Below are positions 1 through 6,441 of a stretch of DNA of 8,021 nucleotides, piece after piece. Location: the NCBI GenBank assembly GCA_949070545.1, contig CARTQV010000036.1, positions 1 through 8,021 of the forward strand, in the 5' to 3' direction. A model generated the notes under the pieces. That model was not told the origin of the DNA. It saw only the letters and a list, made by a program, of their open reading frames with translations, and made no database searches. Position 1 is the first letter of the stretch; each line of letters begins with the position of its first letter. Source of the DNA: an uncultured Candidatus Saccharibacteria bacterium (GTDB lineage Bacteria > Patescibacteriota > Saccharimonadia > Saccharimonadales > Saccharimonadaceae). The translations under genes were made by a program, and so were the position numbers.

Positions 1-756
1 GGCTGGTTGAACCTGCCCGTCAACCCCGCAATTTTCTGGATTGTGCTCGGTTTCGCCGTGGCGATCCTCATCGTAATTTATTTCCTCGTAAAGCTGAACG
101 AAGCCCAGAGAGTCATCACTATCAACTACGCCAAACGTGTCCACGGAAACAGTGCTTATGGCGGTATTCGCTCGATTTTACCTCTGAAGCTCATTGCCGC
201 TGGCGTTGTTCCAGTAATCTTTGCAACTGCATTTTTATCTCTTCCAGCCCTACTTGGACAACTTATCCAAACTATCAATCCTAACGGGACCTTTGGTAAC
301 ACTTTGATGACATTATTCACTGCGCCTTCGGCTAATAATTTCACTTCCATGTACCCCGACGGAATCACCGCGCAATGGTTCTTCTACCCTGCAGTATACT
401 TCATGCTCGTCGTCCTGTTCACTTACTTCTATACCAGTATCATCTTCAACACGAAAGAAATCGCCGACAACCTCCAGAAACAAGGTGCCTTCATTGAGGG
501 CGTTCGCCCTGGACTCCAGACTGCCGAATATCTCGGCACTACTATCAATCGCTTAAATTTATTCGGTGCTCTAGCGCTCGGGCTCATCGCGATGCTACCA
601 TTCATCACCGACTATATCTTCATCGTGCTTTCTGGCGCTCCAGTCGGATTATCTCTTTCAGGAACTGGACTTCTTATCGTTGTTACGGTCGCTCTCGAAA
701 ACTTGCGCCAACTCAACTCACGCGCACTTATGGTAACTTATGACGAATACAAATAA
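1..756 (+). CDS. secY: Protein translocase subunit SecY, C-terminal part (5' end outside window)
   Basis: SecY is the pore subunit of the SecYEG inner-membrane channel that exports or inserts proteins. The reading frame is open from base 1, so the gene is cut by the window edge; about 251 residues remain of a family usually 420-450 long. Hydrophobic segments match the last five helices: TM6 (about residues 8-28 counted from the TTG at base 7), TM7 around the LIAAGVVPVIFATAFL stretch, TM8 around FFYPAVYFMLVVLFTYFY, TM9 around LFGALALGLIAMLPF and TM10 just before the end. The cytosolic loop with QRVITINYAKRV and YGGIRSILPLKL matches the conserved SecY loop that contacts SecA or the ribosome. 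It is followed after 12 bases by the sortase gene, probably cotranscribed. The family call is secure; the TTG at base 7 is not the real start. Confidence 0.96.
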   Translation, partial: GWLNLPVNPAIFWIVLGFAVAILIVIYFLVKLNEAQRVITINYAKRVHGNSAYGGIRSILPLKLIAAGVVPVIFATAFLSLPALLGQLIQTINPNGTFGNTLMTLFTAPSANNFTSMYPDGITAQWFFYPAVYFMLVVLFTYFYTSIIFNTKEIADNLQKQGAFIEGVRPGLQTAEYLGTTINRLNLFGALALGLIAMLPFITDYIFIVLSGAPVGLSLSGTGLLIVVTVALENLRQLNSRALMVTYDEYK

Positions 757-768
757 CAAGGGAATAAA

Positions 769-1509
769 GTGATGGGCAAAAAATCAAAAAACGAAAACGA
801 GGCTGGCACGAAAAAGTTGAAACTACCAGTTCTTCGCAAAATCCATTTCAAAGTTAGTCATATCGTTGGCATAGTAATCGCAGTTTTACTTGCAGCGTTT
901 TGTCTTCGCGTTGCGATTTGGGAACATTTCTATATCGAACGCATGGAGGGCACCGAGCGACCTGGCGCCGTAGTTCCAATCGAAGGTGGCGAAGACGAAG
1001 TTGACCGCGAAGAACCTACCGCGAGCGAAATCAGTGAATACATCGTCGCCCCCGACAAACCACGCTATTTTTCCATTCCCGAAATCAACGTCATCAATGC
1101 GCGCGTCGTCGAAGTTGGGACAAAATCCGATGGCTCAATTGACACACCATATAATATATATGACACTGGCTGGTACACTTCCTCCGCCTTGCCTGGCGAA
1201 ACTGGCGTCTCGATTATCGACGGGCATGGCGGCGCCCCCGGTATCGGTGTCTTCGGAAGCCTGCCAAAAATCAAACCAGGCACCGAAGTTAGTATCGTCA
1301 TGGGCGACGGACGGTCCTTTACTTACCGTATCGTCGATACCGCCACAAAAGCTCTTGGCACAGAAGCAAACGAATATATGCAAACCGCCTTCACCTCTCC
1401 TGAAAAAGGCAAGCCTTCACTCACCTTGATTACTTGCACAGGTGATTATTGGCTCTCAAGCCGCACCTATTCCCACCGATTCTTCGCGCGCGCAGTTTTA
1501 GACGAATAA
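769..1509 (+). CDS. Membrane-anchored sortase (cysteine transpeptidase)
   Basis: Sortases cleave a sorting motif in exported proteins and join them to cell-wall peptidoglycan or pilin subunits. The 246-residue product has a Lys-rich cytosolic N-terminus, one membrane segment (about residues 31-50) and an acidic linker (about 60-90), then the sortase beta-barrel. The catalytic triad is visible: His153 in IDGHGG, Cys223 in the TLITC signature, and Arg237 in YSHRFFARA near the C-terminus. This orientation (type II, catalytic domain outside) is normal for sortases. An AAGGGA ribosome site at 758-763 precedes both the GTG at 769 and the ATG at 772; the ATG has the better spacing (8 bases) and may be the true start. 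The gene lies between secY and infA, where many bacteria carry adk and map. I cannot assign a class (A-F) or see a substrate in the window. Confidence 0.9.
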   Translation: MMGKKSKNENEAGTKKLKLPVLRKIHFKVSHIVGIVIAVLLAAFCLRVAIWEHFYIERMEGTERPGAVVPIEGGEDEVDREEPTASEISEYIVAPDKPRYFSIPEINVINARVVEVGTKSDGSIDTPYNIYDTGWYTSSALPGETGVSIIDGHGGAPGIGVFGSLPKIKPGTEVSIVMGDGRSFTYRIVDTATKALGTEANEYMQTAFTSPEKGKPSLTLITCTGDYWLSSRTYSHRFFARAVLDE

Positions 1510-1513
1510 AGTC

Positions 1514-1542
1514 TTTACTTTATAAAATAACTGTGCTAAAAT
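1514..1542 (+). promoter_or_regulatory. Internal promoter before infA
   Basis: A -35 element TTTACT (1514-1519) is followed after 17 bases by an extended -10, TGC-TAAAAT (1534-1542), in the 46-base gap after the sortase stop. The predicted start of transcription is about 1549, only about 7 bases before the infA ATG, so this mRNA would have almost no leader. The upstream TGTG matches the -10 regions of recR and tRNA-Gln in this window. It would let infA and the following ribosomal genes be expressed independently of secY and the sortase. Confidence 0.65.
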
Positions 1543-1555
1543 GAAAGAGTAATTT

Positions 1556-1819
1556 ATGGCTAGTCAAACTAAAACTTCCAAGGCGAAGGCTTCTTCAGGC
1601 AGTAGCCAAAAAGAGGTTATCAAGCTCACAGGCAAGGTCGTTGAGTCTTTGCCTAACACCCAATTTCGGGTGGAGCTTGAGAATGGTCATAATATCATTG
1701 CACACATGAGCGGACGAATGCGCAAAAACTTCATCCGCCTGGTGCCGGGAGATCGGGTCGAAGTTGAGTTGACCCCTTATGATTTATCGAAGGGTCGCAT
1801 CAGCTTCCGTCTGCAATAA
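1556..1819 (+). CDS. infA: Translation initiation factor IF-1
   Basis: IF-1 binds the A site of the 30S subunit and helps IF-2 and IF-3 select the start codon. The protein is a single OB-fold. Conserved segments include LPNTQFRVELENGHNI, HMSGRMRKNFIRLVPGDRV and ELTPYDLSKGRISFR. At 87 residues it is longer than the usual 70-75 because of a Lys/Ser/Gln-rich N-terminal extension of about 17 residues before the KLTGKV strand. The ATG at 1556 is the only sensible start. There is no strong Shine-Dalgarno (only AAAGAG at 1544-1549), and the promoter predicts a near-leaderless transcript. It is followed by an unusual 112-base gap before rpmJ. Confidence 0.97.
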   Translation: MASQTKTSKAKASSGSSQKEVIKLTGKVVESLPNTQFRVELENGHNIIAHMSGRMRKNFIRLVPGDRVEVELTPYDLSKGRISFRLQ

Positions 1820-1931
1820 GTAATATTAAAATGTTGTAACTGCGAGAACCTAGTTATAACTGTTGTAAAAAATACAACGTTCAAGCTAATTTCGTGCATT
1901 TACAACAGGTAACGGAAAGGATTTTGACACT
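1820..1931 (+). promoter_or_regulatory. Structured leader between infA and rpmJ with competing GTTGTA/TACAAC arms
   Basis: This 112-base gap is the longest inside the ribosomal block. It contains GTTGTAA at 1833-1839, CTGTTGTAAA at 1860-1869, TACAAC at 1873-1878 and TTTACAACAG at 1899-1908. The second arm pairs perfectly over 10 bases with the last (29-base loop) or over 6 bases with the third (5-base loop); the first arm can also pair over 8 bases with the last. These pairings exclude each other. There is no U-run typical of a terminator. The rpmJ ribosome site (AAAGGA, 1916-1921) lies just downstream. A regulatory leader, for example for ribosomal-protein feedback by S4, is an inference. 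A weak TTGTAA (1834-1839) / TATAAC (1855-1860) promoter with a 15-base spacer is also possible. Confidence 0.4.
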
Positions 1932-2048
1932 GTGAAAGTACGTGCTAGTGTTAAAAAAATCTCCCCTGATGACATCATTGTGCGTCGCAAAGGCGTTCTG
2001 CGTGTCATCAATAAGAAAAAACCTAAGAATAAGCAAAGGCAGGGTTAA
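1932..2048 (+). CDS. rpmJ: 50S ribosomal protein L36, zinc-free (C-minus) form
   Basis: This small gene of 38 codons starts at GTG 1932, ten bases after AAAGGA (1916-1921). The product begins MKVRASVKKI and ends KNKQRQG, the two conserved ends of L36, a late-assembling protein of the large subunit near the 23S rRNA. In the classical form a zinc ribbon is held by Cys11, Cys14, Cys27 and a His near position 32. Here the matching positions are Ser11, Asp14, Asn27 and Asn33, so no zinc site remains and this is a C-minus variant. There is a one-residue insertion relative to the usual 37. The stop lies two bases before the rpsM ATG, and the AGGG inside its last codons probably serves rpsM, so translation is likely coupled. 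Confidence 0.95.
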   Translation: MKVRASVKKISPDDIIVRRKGVLRVINKKKPKNKQRQG

Positions 2049-2050
2049 GC

Positions 2051-2437
2051 ATGGCAAGAATTGCTAGCGTGACCATCCCAAATGACAAACAAGTGTGGAT
2101 TGCCCTCACGAGTGTCTATGGGGTCGGTCGAACTACGAGTAAAGCCATCCTTGCGGAGGCCAAAGTCGAGCCTACCACTCGGGTGAAAGATCTCACCGAG
2201 GCTGAAATTCAGAAAATTAACGATCTCATCGGTAAGAAATATACCGTTGAAGGTGATCTGAAACGCCTCGTTACCAACAATATCAAACGTCTTAAAGACA
2301 TTAACTCCTACAAAGGTGTCCGCCACAAAGCTGGTCTCCCAGTCAATGGTCAACGAACCCGCACGAACGCACGTACTCGTAAAGGTCGCGCTATTGCCGT
2401 CGGTGGTGCACAACCAAAAGCAGCGAGTAAGACTTAA
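2051..2437 (+). CDS. rpsM: 30S ribosomal protein S13
   Basis: S13 sits in the head of the small subunit and contacts the P-site tRNA and the bridge to the large subunit. The product starts MARIASVTIP, carries a helix-hairpin-helix-like turn at YGVGRTTSKAIL (about residues 23-34), and has the conserved basic segment RHKAGLPVNGQRTRTNARTR near the C-terminus. Its length of 128 is close to the usual 118-126. Asn replaces the common Arg in GLPVRGQ. It starts two bases after the rpmJ stop and is followed after 14 bases by rpsK, as in the standard alpha operon. Confidence 0.98.
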   Translation: MARIASVTIPNDKQVWIALTSVYGVGRTTSKAILAEAKVEPTTRVKDLTEAEIQKINDLIGKKYTVEGDLKRLVTNNIKRLKDINSYKGVRHKAGLPVNGQRTRTNARTRKGRAIAVGGAQPKAASKT

Positions 2438-2451
2438 GGTAGAGGAGTAAT

Positions 2452-2895
2452 ATGGCAGAAGAAGAAAAGAAAGTGATGGATGGCGCTGAGGTAGTAGCCG
2501 AAGCCCCAAAAGTCACCAAAGCAAAAGGCAAAAAAGGTAAACGCGTCGTCACTTCTGGGCAAGTGCATGTCCAAGCTACCTTCAATAATACTATCATTAC
2601 CGTCACTGATAAAAACGGTGGTGCTTTAAGCGCCAGCTCGGCCGGAGCGAATGGCTTTCGCGGTAGCAAAAAAGGCACGGCCTATGCCGCCCAAATCGCC
2701 GCTGAAAAAGCCCTCGAAATCGCGAAGCGTGAACACGGTCTCAACAGCGTCGATGTTTATGTCAGCGGCATCGGTCTCGGTCGTGATAGTGCAATCCGTG
2801 CCGTCTCAAATGTAGGCATCCGGATTGATAGTATTACTGATGTTACCCCAATCGCGCACGGTGGTGTGCGTCCTAAGGGAGAAAGGAAACCGTAA
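2452..2895 (+). CDS. rpsK: 30S ribosomal protein S11
   Basis: S11 lies on the platform of the small subunit near the decoding region. The core from about residue 28 has the family signatures HVQATFNNTIITVTD, SSAGANGFRGSKKGTAYAAQ and SGIGLGRDSAIRA, ending in ITDVTPIAHGG. The protein is 147 long against the usual 128-130, owing to an N-terminal extension of roughly 18 residues, acidic then Lys-rich. The C-terminal motif is HGGVRP rather than the HNGCRP seen in Escherichia coli, so the Asn-Gly pair that forms isoaspartate there is absent. A GAGGAG ribosome site lies 5' of the ATG. The stop overlaps the rpsD start by one base (TAATG). Confidence 0.98.
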   Translation: MAEEEKKVMDGAEVVAEAPKVTKAKGKKGKRVVTSGQVHVQATFNNTIITVTDKNGGALSASSAGANGFRGSKKGTAYAAQIAAEKALEIAKREHGLNSVDVYVSGIGLGRDSAIRAVSNVGIRIDSITDVTPIAHGGVRPKGERKP

Positions 2896-3512
2896 TGGCA
2901 CGAGATACTTCTCCAATAGTAAAACAAAGTCGCCGTGAGGGTTATGCGCTCGCACCAAAAGCTCATAAAATCATGGCTCGAAAATCTGGTATCCCCGGCG
3001 AGCACGCTGATATGCGCGTTCGTGGCGGCAGTTTGTATCTTACGCAACTACGCGAAAAGCAAAAAGTACGTAGGCTATATGGACTGCTAGAAAAACAATT
3101 CGCCAAACTGATGAAAGAGGCTGCAAAAGCCGACGGTCTTGCTGGCGAAAACTTGTTGCAATTCCTTGAGAGGCGAGCTGATAATGCCGTCTATCGCGCT
3201 GGATTTGCCACAACGAGGAGGCAAGCCAGACAGCTAGTGTCCCATGGGCATTTCATGCTCAATGGTCGCAGAATCGACATCCCAAGCATTCGCCTGAAAC
3301 CAGGCGATGTCCTTGAGGTACGTCCAAAATCCCAAAAATCTGAATATTTCAAGAATCTCGACAATATCGTCACAAGTAGCACTACCACTCCTCTGAGTTG
3401 GCTGAAGTCAGATCCTAAGAAAATGAAAATTGAAATTACCGGTTTGCCGAAACGCGAAGAGGCAGAGGCTGGTATTAACGAACAATTAATTGTTGAGTAT
3501 TACTCACGCTAA
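2895..3512 (+). CDS. rpsD: 30S ribosomal protein S4, zinc-free (C-minus) form
   Basis: S4 binds 16S rRNA early in small-subunit assembly and in several bacteria represses its own operon. The 205-residue product begins MARDTSPIVKQSRREG. Compared with zinc-binding S4 proteins (ligands near positions 9, 12, 26 and 31) it has Val9, Ser12 and no cysteine at all, so it is a C-minus form. The S4 RNA-binding domain runs from about residue 89 to 144 (ERRADNAVYRAGFATTRRQA, then VSHGHFMLNGRRIDIPS and LKPGDVLEVR). It overlaps the rpsK stop by one base. An autoregulatory target could be the leader before rpmJ, but this is only suggested by analogy. Confidence 0.98.
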   Translation: MARDTSPIVKQSRREGYALAPKAHKIMARKSGIPGEHADMRVRGGSLYLTQLREKQKVRRLYGLLEKQFAKLMKEAAKADGLAGENLLQFLERRADNAVYRAGFATTRRQARQLVSHGHFMLNGRRIDIPSIRLKPGDVLEVRPKSQKSEYFKNLDNIVTSSTTTPLSWLKSDPKKMKIEITGLPKREEAEAGINEQLIVEYYSR

Positions 3513-3520
3513 GGAGGAAA

Positions 3521-4459
3521 ATGACTACAAAAGTTATTCACGAAGCCAATTTAGCCGAAGTCAACCATCTGGAGGACAACAGCGCTGAGTTTGTAATTCG
3601 TCCGCTATTTTATGGGTATGGTAATACTCTAGGCAATTCTATCCGCCGAGTTTTGCTCTCCAGCATCAAAGGCGCCGCAATTACTGCTTTCAGCATTGAT
3701 GGGACAAATCATGAATATACATCTGTTCCAGGCATCCGCGAAGATGTGGTTGACATCATGCTGAACCTGAAAAATATTCGTCTCAAAGCTCACACCGATG
3801 ACCCAATTGAAATTAGTGTCGAGTTGAAAGGCAAAGATGCTGGAGCTGACGGCAAAGTAGTTGCTGGAGATATTAAATGGCCCGCCGGAATTGAAGTTGG
3901 CAACCCAGATCAAATCATTTGCCATATCGACGATTCAAGTTTTGTCTTGAAAATGCACCTTGTCGTCGAGACCGGTCGTGGATATTTAAACATCGAAAAA
4001 GCCAGCGAAGGTCGACTTCATAGCGACATGATTGCGCTCGACGCAGTCTTCAGCCCAGTCCTTCGCGTCCGCTACAAGGTCGAAAACACGCGTGTTGGCC
4101 AAGATACCAACTTACAACAATTGACCCTGACGATTGATACCGACGGTACGATTACGCCAGAAGAAGCCTTCGAAGAGGCCAACGCAATCCTCGTCAACCA
4201 ATACACTGCGCTAGCAAACGGTACTGTAGTCGAAAGCGCACCTGCGCCTGGCATCGAACCTGAGAATGATGACTCAAATTTGTCCTTACCAGTCGAGGAG
4301 CTTGGGCTTTCCGCTCGCACTGCTAATGCGCTCGTCAACAACGACATCAAAACCGTTCGAGACTTAGTTGCGTTGTCAGAAGTTGACCTCAAGGACCTAA
4401 AAGGATTCGGAAGCAAAGCCTTGGACGAAGTTAAAGAAAAGTTAACGGAGTTACTATAA
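3521..4459 (+). CDS. rpoA: RNA polymerase alpha subunit
   Basis: Alpha dimerises to start RNA polymerase assembly and, through its C-terminal domain, contacts promoter DNA and activators. The 312-residue product has the N-terminal assembly domain (about 1-232, with GNTLGNSIRRVLLSS at 34-48), a linker rich in Ala/Pro/Glu/Asp (about 233-255), and the C-terminal helix-hairpin-helix domain (about 256-312). In the latter, Arg266, Asn269 and Lys299 match E. coli Arg265, Asn268 and Lys298, which contact UP-element DNA, so that function looks kept. The start has the best ribosome site of the operon, AAGGAGG at 3511-3517, overlapping the rpsD stop. The end overlaps rplQ by one base (TAATG). Confidence 0.98.
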   Translation: MTTKVIHEANLAEVNHLEDNSAEFVIRPLFYGYGNTLGNSIRRVLLSSIKGAAITAFSIDGTNHEYTSVPGIREDVVDIMLNLKNIRLKAHTDDPIEISVELKGKDAGADGKVVAGDIKWPAGIEVGNPDQIICHIDDSSFVLKMHLVVETGRGYLNIEKASEGRLHSDMIALDAVFSPVLRVRYKVENTRVGQDTNLQQLTLTIDTDGTITPEEAFEEANAILVNQYTALANGTVVESAPAPGIEPENDDSNLSLPVEELGLSARTANALVNNDIKTVRDLVALSEVDLKDLKGFGSKALDEVKEKLTELL

Positions 4460-4845
4460 TGCATCGTCATGGATATAAGGGTCGCAAGTTCGGACGCGAA
4501 ACCGACCAGCGACGAGCGCTGAAACGTGGGCTAATCAAAGCGCTAATTGAGAAAACCGAGATCACGACCACTTTAGCCCGCGCTAAAGATATCCGTCGTG
4601 ACACCGAAAAGCTAATCACTATCGCAAAAAGAGGCGGACTCGCTAATCGCAGATTGCTGATTTCGCGATTAGATGATATTAAGACCGCCGATTTACTTAT
4701 GGACGTCGTTGCTCCACAGATCAAGCGCGACTCAGGCTACCTGAGAATTGAACGCGCTGGATTCCGCCGTGGCGACAACGCCGAAATGGGAACAATCAGT
4801 TTCGTCGATAGTATTGATATGAATACTAAAAAGGAGGGGAAATAA
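4459..4845 (+). CDS. rplQ: 50S ribosomal protein L17
   Basis: L17 lies near the exit of the peptide tunnel. The product begins MHRHGYKGRKFGRETDQR, the family signature (normally M-RH--gRKLgR...). It has TTTLARAKDIRRDTEKLIT in the middle and GDNAEMGTISFVD near the end, with a short Lys-rich tail to 128 residues, slightly long for the family. The ribosome site GGAG (4447-4450) is inside rpoA, 8 bases before the ATG, and the start overlaps the rpoA stop, indicating coupled translation. Its stop directly abuts the rplM ATG. Confidence 0.97.
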   Translation: MHRHGYKGRKFGRETDQRRALKRGLIKALIEKTEITTTLARAKDIRRDTEKLITIAKRGGLANRRLLISRLDDIKTADLLMDVVAPQIKRDSGYLRIERAGFRRGDNAEMGTISFVDSIDMNTKKEGK

Positions 4846-5271
4846 ATGAAAACTTATAGTCAAAAAGGCTCCGAAATTAGCCGTGAATGGTGGCTGATTG
4901 ACGCCGGGAGTATGCCACTCGGAAAACTCGCCGTTGTGGTTGCAGACAAATTGATGGGGAAAAGCAAAGTCACTTACACTCCTCATACCGACAATGGCGA
5001 CTATGTCGTTGTGATCAACGCAAAAAACATCCAAGTCACCGGTAACAAAATGACTGACAAAAAATATTACCGACACAGCGGTTTTCCAGGTGGACTTCGC
5101 GAGCTCAAACTCGAAGAGGTTATCGAAAAGAATCCTCGCGTAGCAATTGAACATGCCGTCAAAGGCATGATCCCGAAAAACAAATTAGCCGCCGATCGGT
5201 TGGCCAGACTGCGCGTATTTGACGGAGCAGAACATGCTCATACCGCTCAAAACCCAAAGGAGATTAAGTAA
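4846..5271 (+). CDS. rplM: 50S ribosomal protein L13
   Basis: L13 is an early-assembly protein of the large subunit. The 141-residue product has the conserved segments WWLIDAGSMPLGKLA, YTPHTDNGDYVVVINA, VTGNKMTDKKYYRHSGFPGG and AVKGMIPKNKLAADRLARL, followed by VFDGAEHAHTAQNP; length is typical. The ATG follows the rplQ stop with no gap, and AAGGAGGGG at 4831-4839 serves as ribosome site. The rplM-rpsI pair is joined directly to the alpha operon, without the truA or cbiO genes found between them in many Firmicutes. The last base overlaps the rpsI start. Confidence 0.98.
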   Translation: MKTYSQKGSEISREWWLIDAGSMPLGKLAVVVADKLMGKSKVTYTPHTDNGDYVVVINAKNIQVTGNKMTDKKYYRHSGFPGGLRELKLEEVIEKNPRVAIEHAVKGMIPKNKLAADRLARLRVFDGAEHAHTAQNPKEIK

Positions 5272-5672
5272 TGGCTACAAAAGATACTTACATTTATGGT
5301 TTGGGCCGCAGAAAGTCTGCAACTGCCCGCGTTAGACTCTATAAAGGCAAAGGTAATATCACAATCAATGAGAAGCCTGCGCTTGAATATCTGTCTGGTA
5401 ACAAAAGTATGTTGGCTGAAATTACCGATCCGCTCGCGCTCGCTGAGAAACAGAACGATTATGATGTTTCGGTGCGCGTTGCTGGTGGTGGTCTCGCCGG
5501 TCAAGTTGACGCAATCAAACTTGCTCTAAGCAAAGCGTTGACGACTGAAATGCCAGATTTGCGTCCAGTTTTGAAGAAGGCTGGTTTCTTAAAGCGCGAT
5601 CCGCGCGAAAAAGAACGCAAGAAGTACGGTTTACGTTCTGCTCGTCGCAAAGAACAGTTCTCGAAACGCTAA
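5271..5672 (+). CDS. rpsI: 30S ribosomal protein S9
   Basis: S9 lies in the small-subunit head, and its C-terminal tail reaches the P-site tRNA. The product opens with YGLGRRKSATARVRLYKGKG, has VAGGGLAGQVDAIKLALSKAL in the middle and ends in KKYGLRSARRKEQFSKR with the conserved SKR tail. Its length of 133 is typical. The ribosome site is AAAGGAG at 5256-5262 inside rplM, 8 bases before the ATG; TAATG overlap with rplM suggests coupling. It is the last gene of the ribosomal block: a palindrome and then a strong terminator follow the stop. Confidence 0.98.
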   Translation: MATKDTYIYGLGRRKSATARVRLYKGKGNITINEKPALEYLSGNKSMLAEITDPLALAEKQNDYDVSVRVAGGGLAGQVDAIKLALSKALTTEMPDLRPVLKKAGFLKRDPREKERKKYGLRSARRKEQFSKR

Positions 5673-5674
5673 TC

Positions 5675-5686
5675 AACCATATGGTT
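5675..5686. repeat. 12-base perfect palindrome after rpsI
   Basis: AACCATATGGTT is a perfect palindrome three bases after the rpsI stop and just before the terminator hairpin. It may be a small extra hairpin or a protein site; nothing else supports a function. Confidence 0.4.
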
Positions 5687-5688
5687 TC

Positions 5689-5725
5689 AAAATATGCCTG
5701 GGACAGAGAGTCTTAGGCATATTTT
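5689..5725 (+). terminator. Rho-independent terminator of the ribosomal block
   Basis: AAAATATGCCT (5689-5699) pairs perfectly with AGGCATATTTT (5715-5725). Inside, GGGAC (5700-5704) pairs with GTCTT (5710-5714) using two G-U pairs, leaving an AGAGA loop: a stem of 16 pairs ending in TTTT. The A-run on the other side means it could also act on the opposite strand. It isolates the ribosomal genes from recR, which has its own promoter. Confidence 0.85.
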
Positions 5726-5747
5726 AGCAAGTGCACCTCTAGAAAAA

Positions 5748-5775
5748 ATGTCTATCGCTCGTTATGTGCTATAAT
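5748..5775 (+). promoter_or_regulatory. recR promoter, predicted leaderless start
   Basis: A consensus TATAAT at 5770-5775 is preceded by TGC (extended -10) within TGTGCTATAAT. The -35 is weak (ATGTCT, 5748-5753, 16-base spacer), which an extended -10 tolerates. Transcription should begin at about 5782-5783, and the recR ATG is at 5783, so the mRNA would have no leader. Consistently, no Shine-Dalgarno is present before recR. Confidence 0.75.
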
Positions 5776-5782
5776 ATGACTT

Positions 5783-6388
5783 ATGTTACCCCAAGCACTC
5801 ACTGACGTCATCGAGGCTCTCGGACGTCTTCCCGGAGTTGGTGCCCGCACCGCAGAAAGATATGCTTATTTTTTGTTCAAAAATAACCCCCGCATTAGCC
5901 AAGATATCGCCGACGCACTGAGCTCACTCCATGACAGCGTAAAATCCTGTCCTGTAACCTTTGCACTCATAGATGCCGAAGAGACAGTCTCCTCACTCTA
6001 TGAAGATCCTGAACGTGATAAAAACGTCATTCTTGTCGTCGAAGAACCATTAGACATTTACGCCATAGAGCAAACGAAACAATTCCACGGCACCTATCAC
6101 GTCCTCGGCGGAGCAATTTCGCCAATCGACGGGATAACACTTGATCAATTACACGTCCAGGAGCTACTCGCACGCATTGAGCCCGATCATGTTGAAGAAA
6201 TCATCATCGCCACCAACCCGAGCGTCGAAGGGGAATCGACTGCACTCATGCTTCAAAAGATGCTAGGGGACAAATATCCCAACGTCAAGGTAACGCGACT
6301 TGCAAGAGGACTACCACTCGGCGTCGATTTGAGTTACGCCGATCAAATTACGCTCTCAGCCGCCCTCGAAAATCGCACGAAACTCTAG
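5783..6388 (+). CDS. recR: Recombination mediator protein RecR
   Basis: RecR works with RecF/RecO to load RecA on gapped single-stranded DNA and clamps DNA as a ring. The 201-residue product (usual length 195-205) has a helix-hairpin-helix at about 12-30 (LGRLPGVGARTAERYA) and a zinc-finger region at 56-72. The Toprim domain runs from about 81 to 160 (VILVVEEPLDIYAIE, then HVLGGAISPIDGI and IIATNPSVEGESTA), and the C-terminal motif is ARGLPLGVDLSYAD. In the zinc finger only Cys56 remains: the other three ligand positions are Thr59, Thr68 and Ser71, so zinc is unlikely to bind. Val181 replaces the usual second Gly of LPxGGDLEYAD. There is no dnaX partner upstream. The ATG at 5783 lies directly behind a TATAAT and lacks a ribosome site. 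The gene ends in TAG and converges on the next gene, 53 bases away. Confidence 0.96.
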   Translation: MLPQALTDVIEALGRLPGVGARTAERYAYFLFKNNPRISQDIADALSSLHDSVKSCPVTFALIDAEETVSSLYEDPERDKNVILVVEEPLDIYAIEQTKQFHGTYHVLGGAISPIDGITLDQLHVQELLARIEPDHVEEIIIATNPSVEGESTALMLQKMLGDKYPNVKVTRLARGLPLGVDLSYADQITLSAALENRTKL

Positions 6389-6441
6389 AAAACAACACGT
6401 GAACCGAGCCGTCCTTGCATCTTTATCGCGTCTACGCCTCA

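Noticed and set aside
986..1429. 147-codon + strand frame inside the sortase gene
   Set aside because: Out of frame with the sortase, whose catalytic motifs are intact; composition is that of a shadow frame.
2045..2678. Long antisense open frames opposite rpsM and rpsK
   Set aside because: They mirror conserved ribosomal genes in other frames and show no protein-like motifs.
6389..6441. Terminator between convergent recR and the MurI-like gene
   Set aside because: Only tiny stems (for example GCGT-CT-ACGC) and no U-run are seen.
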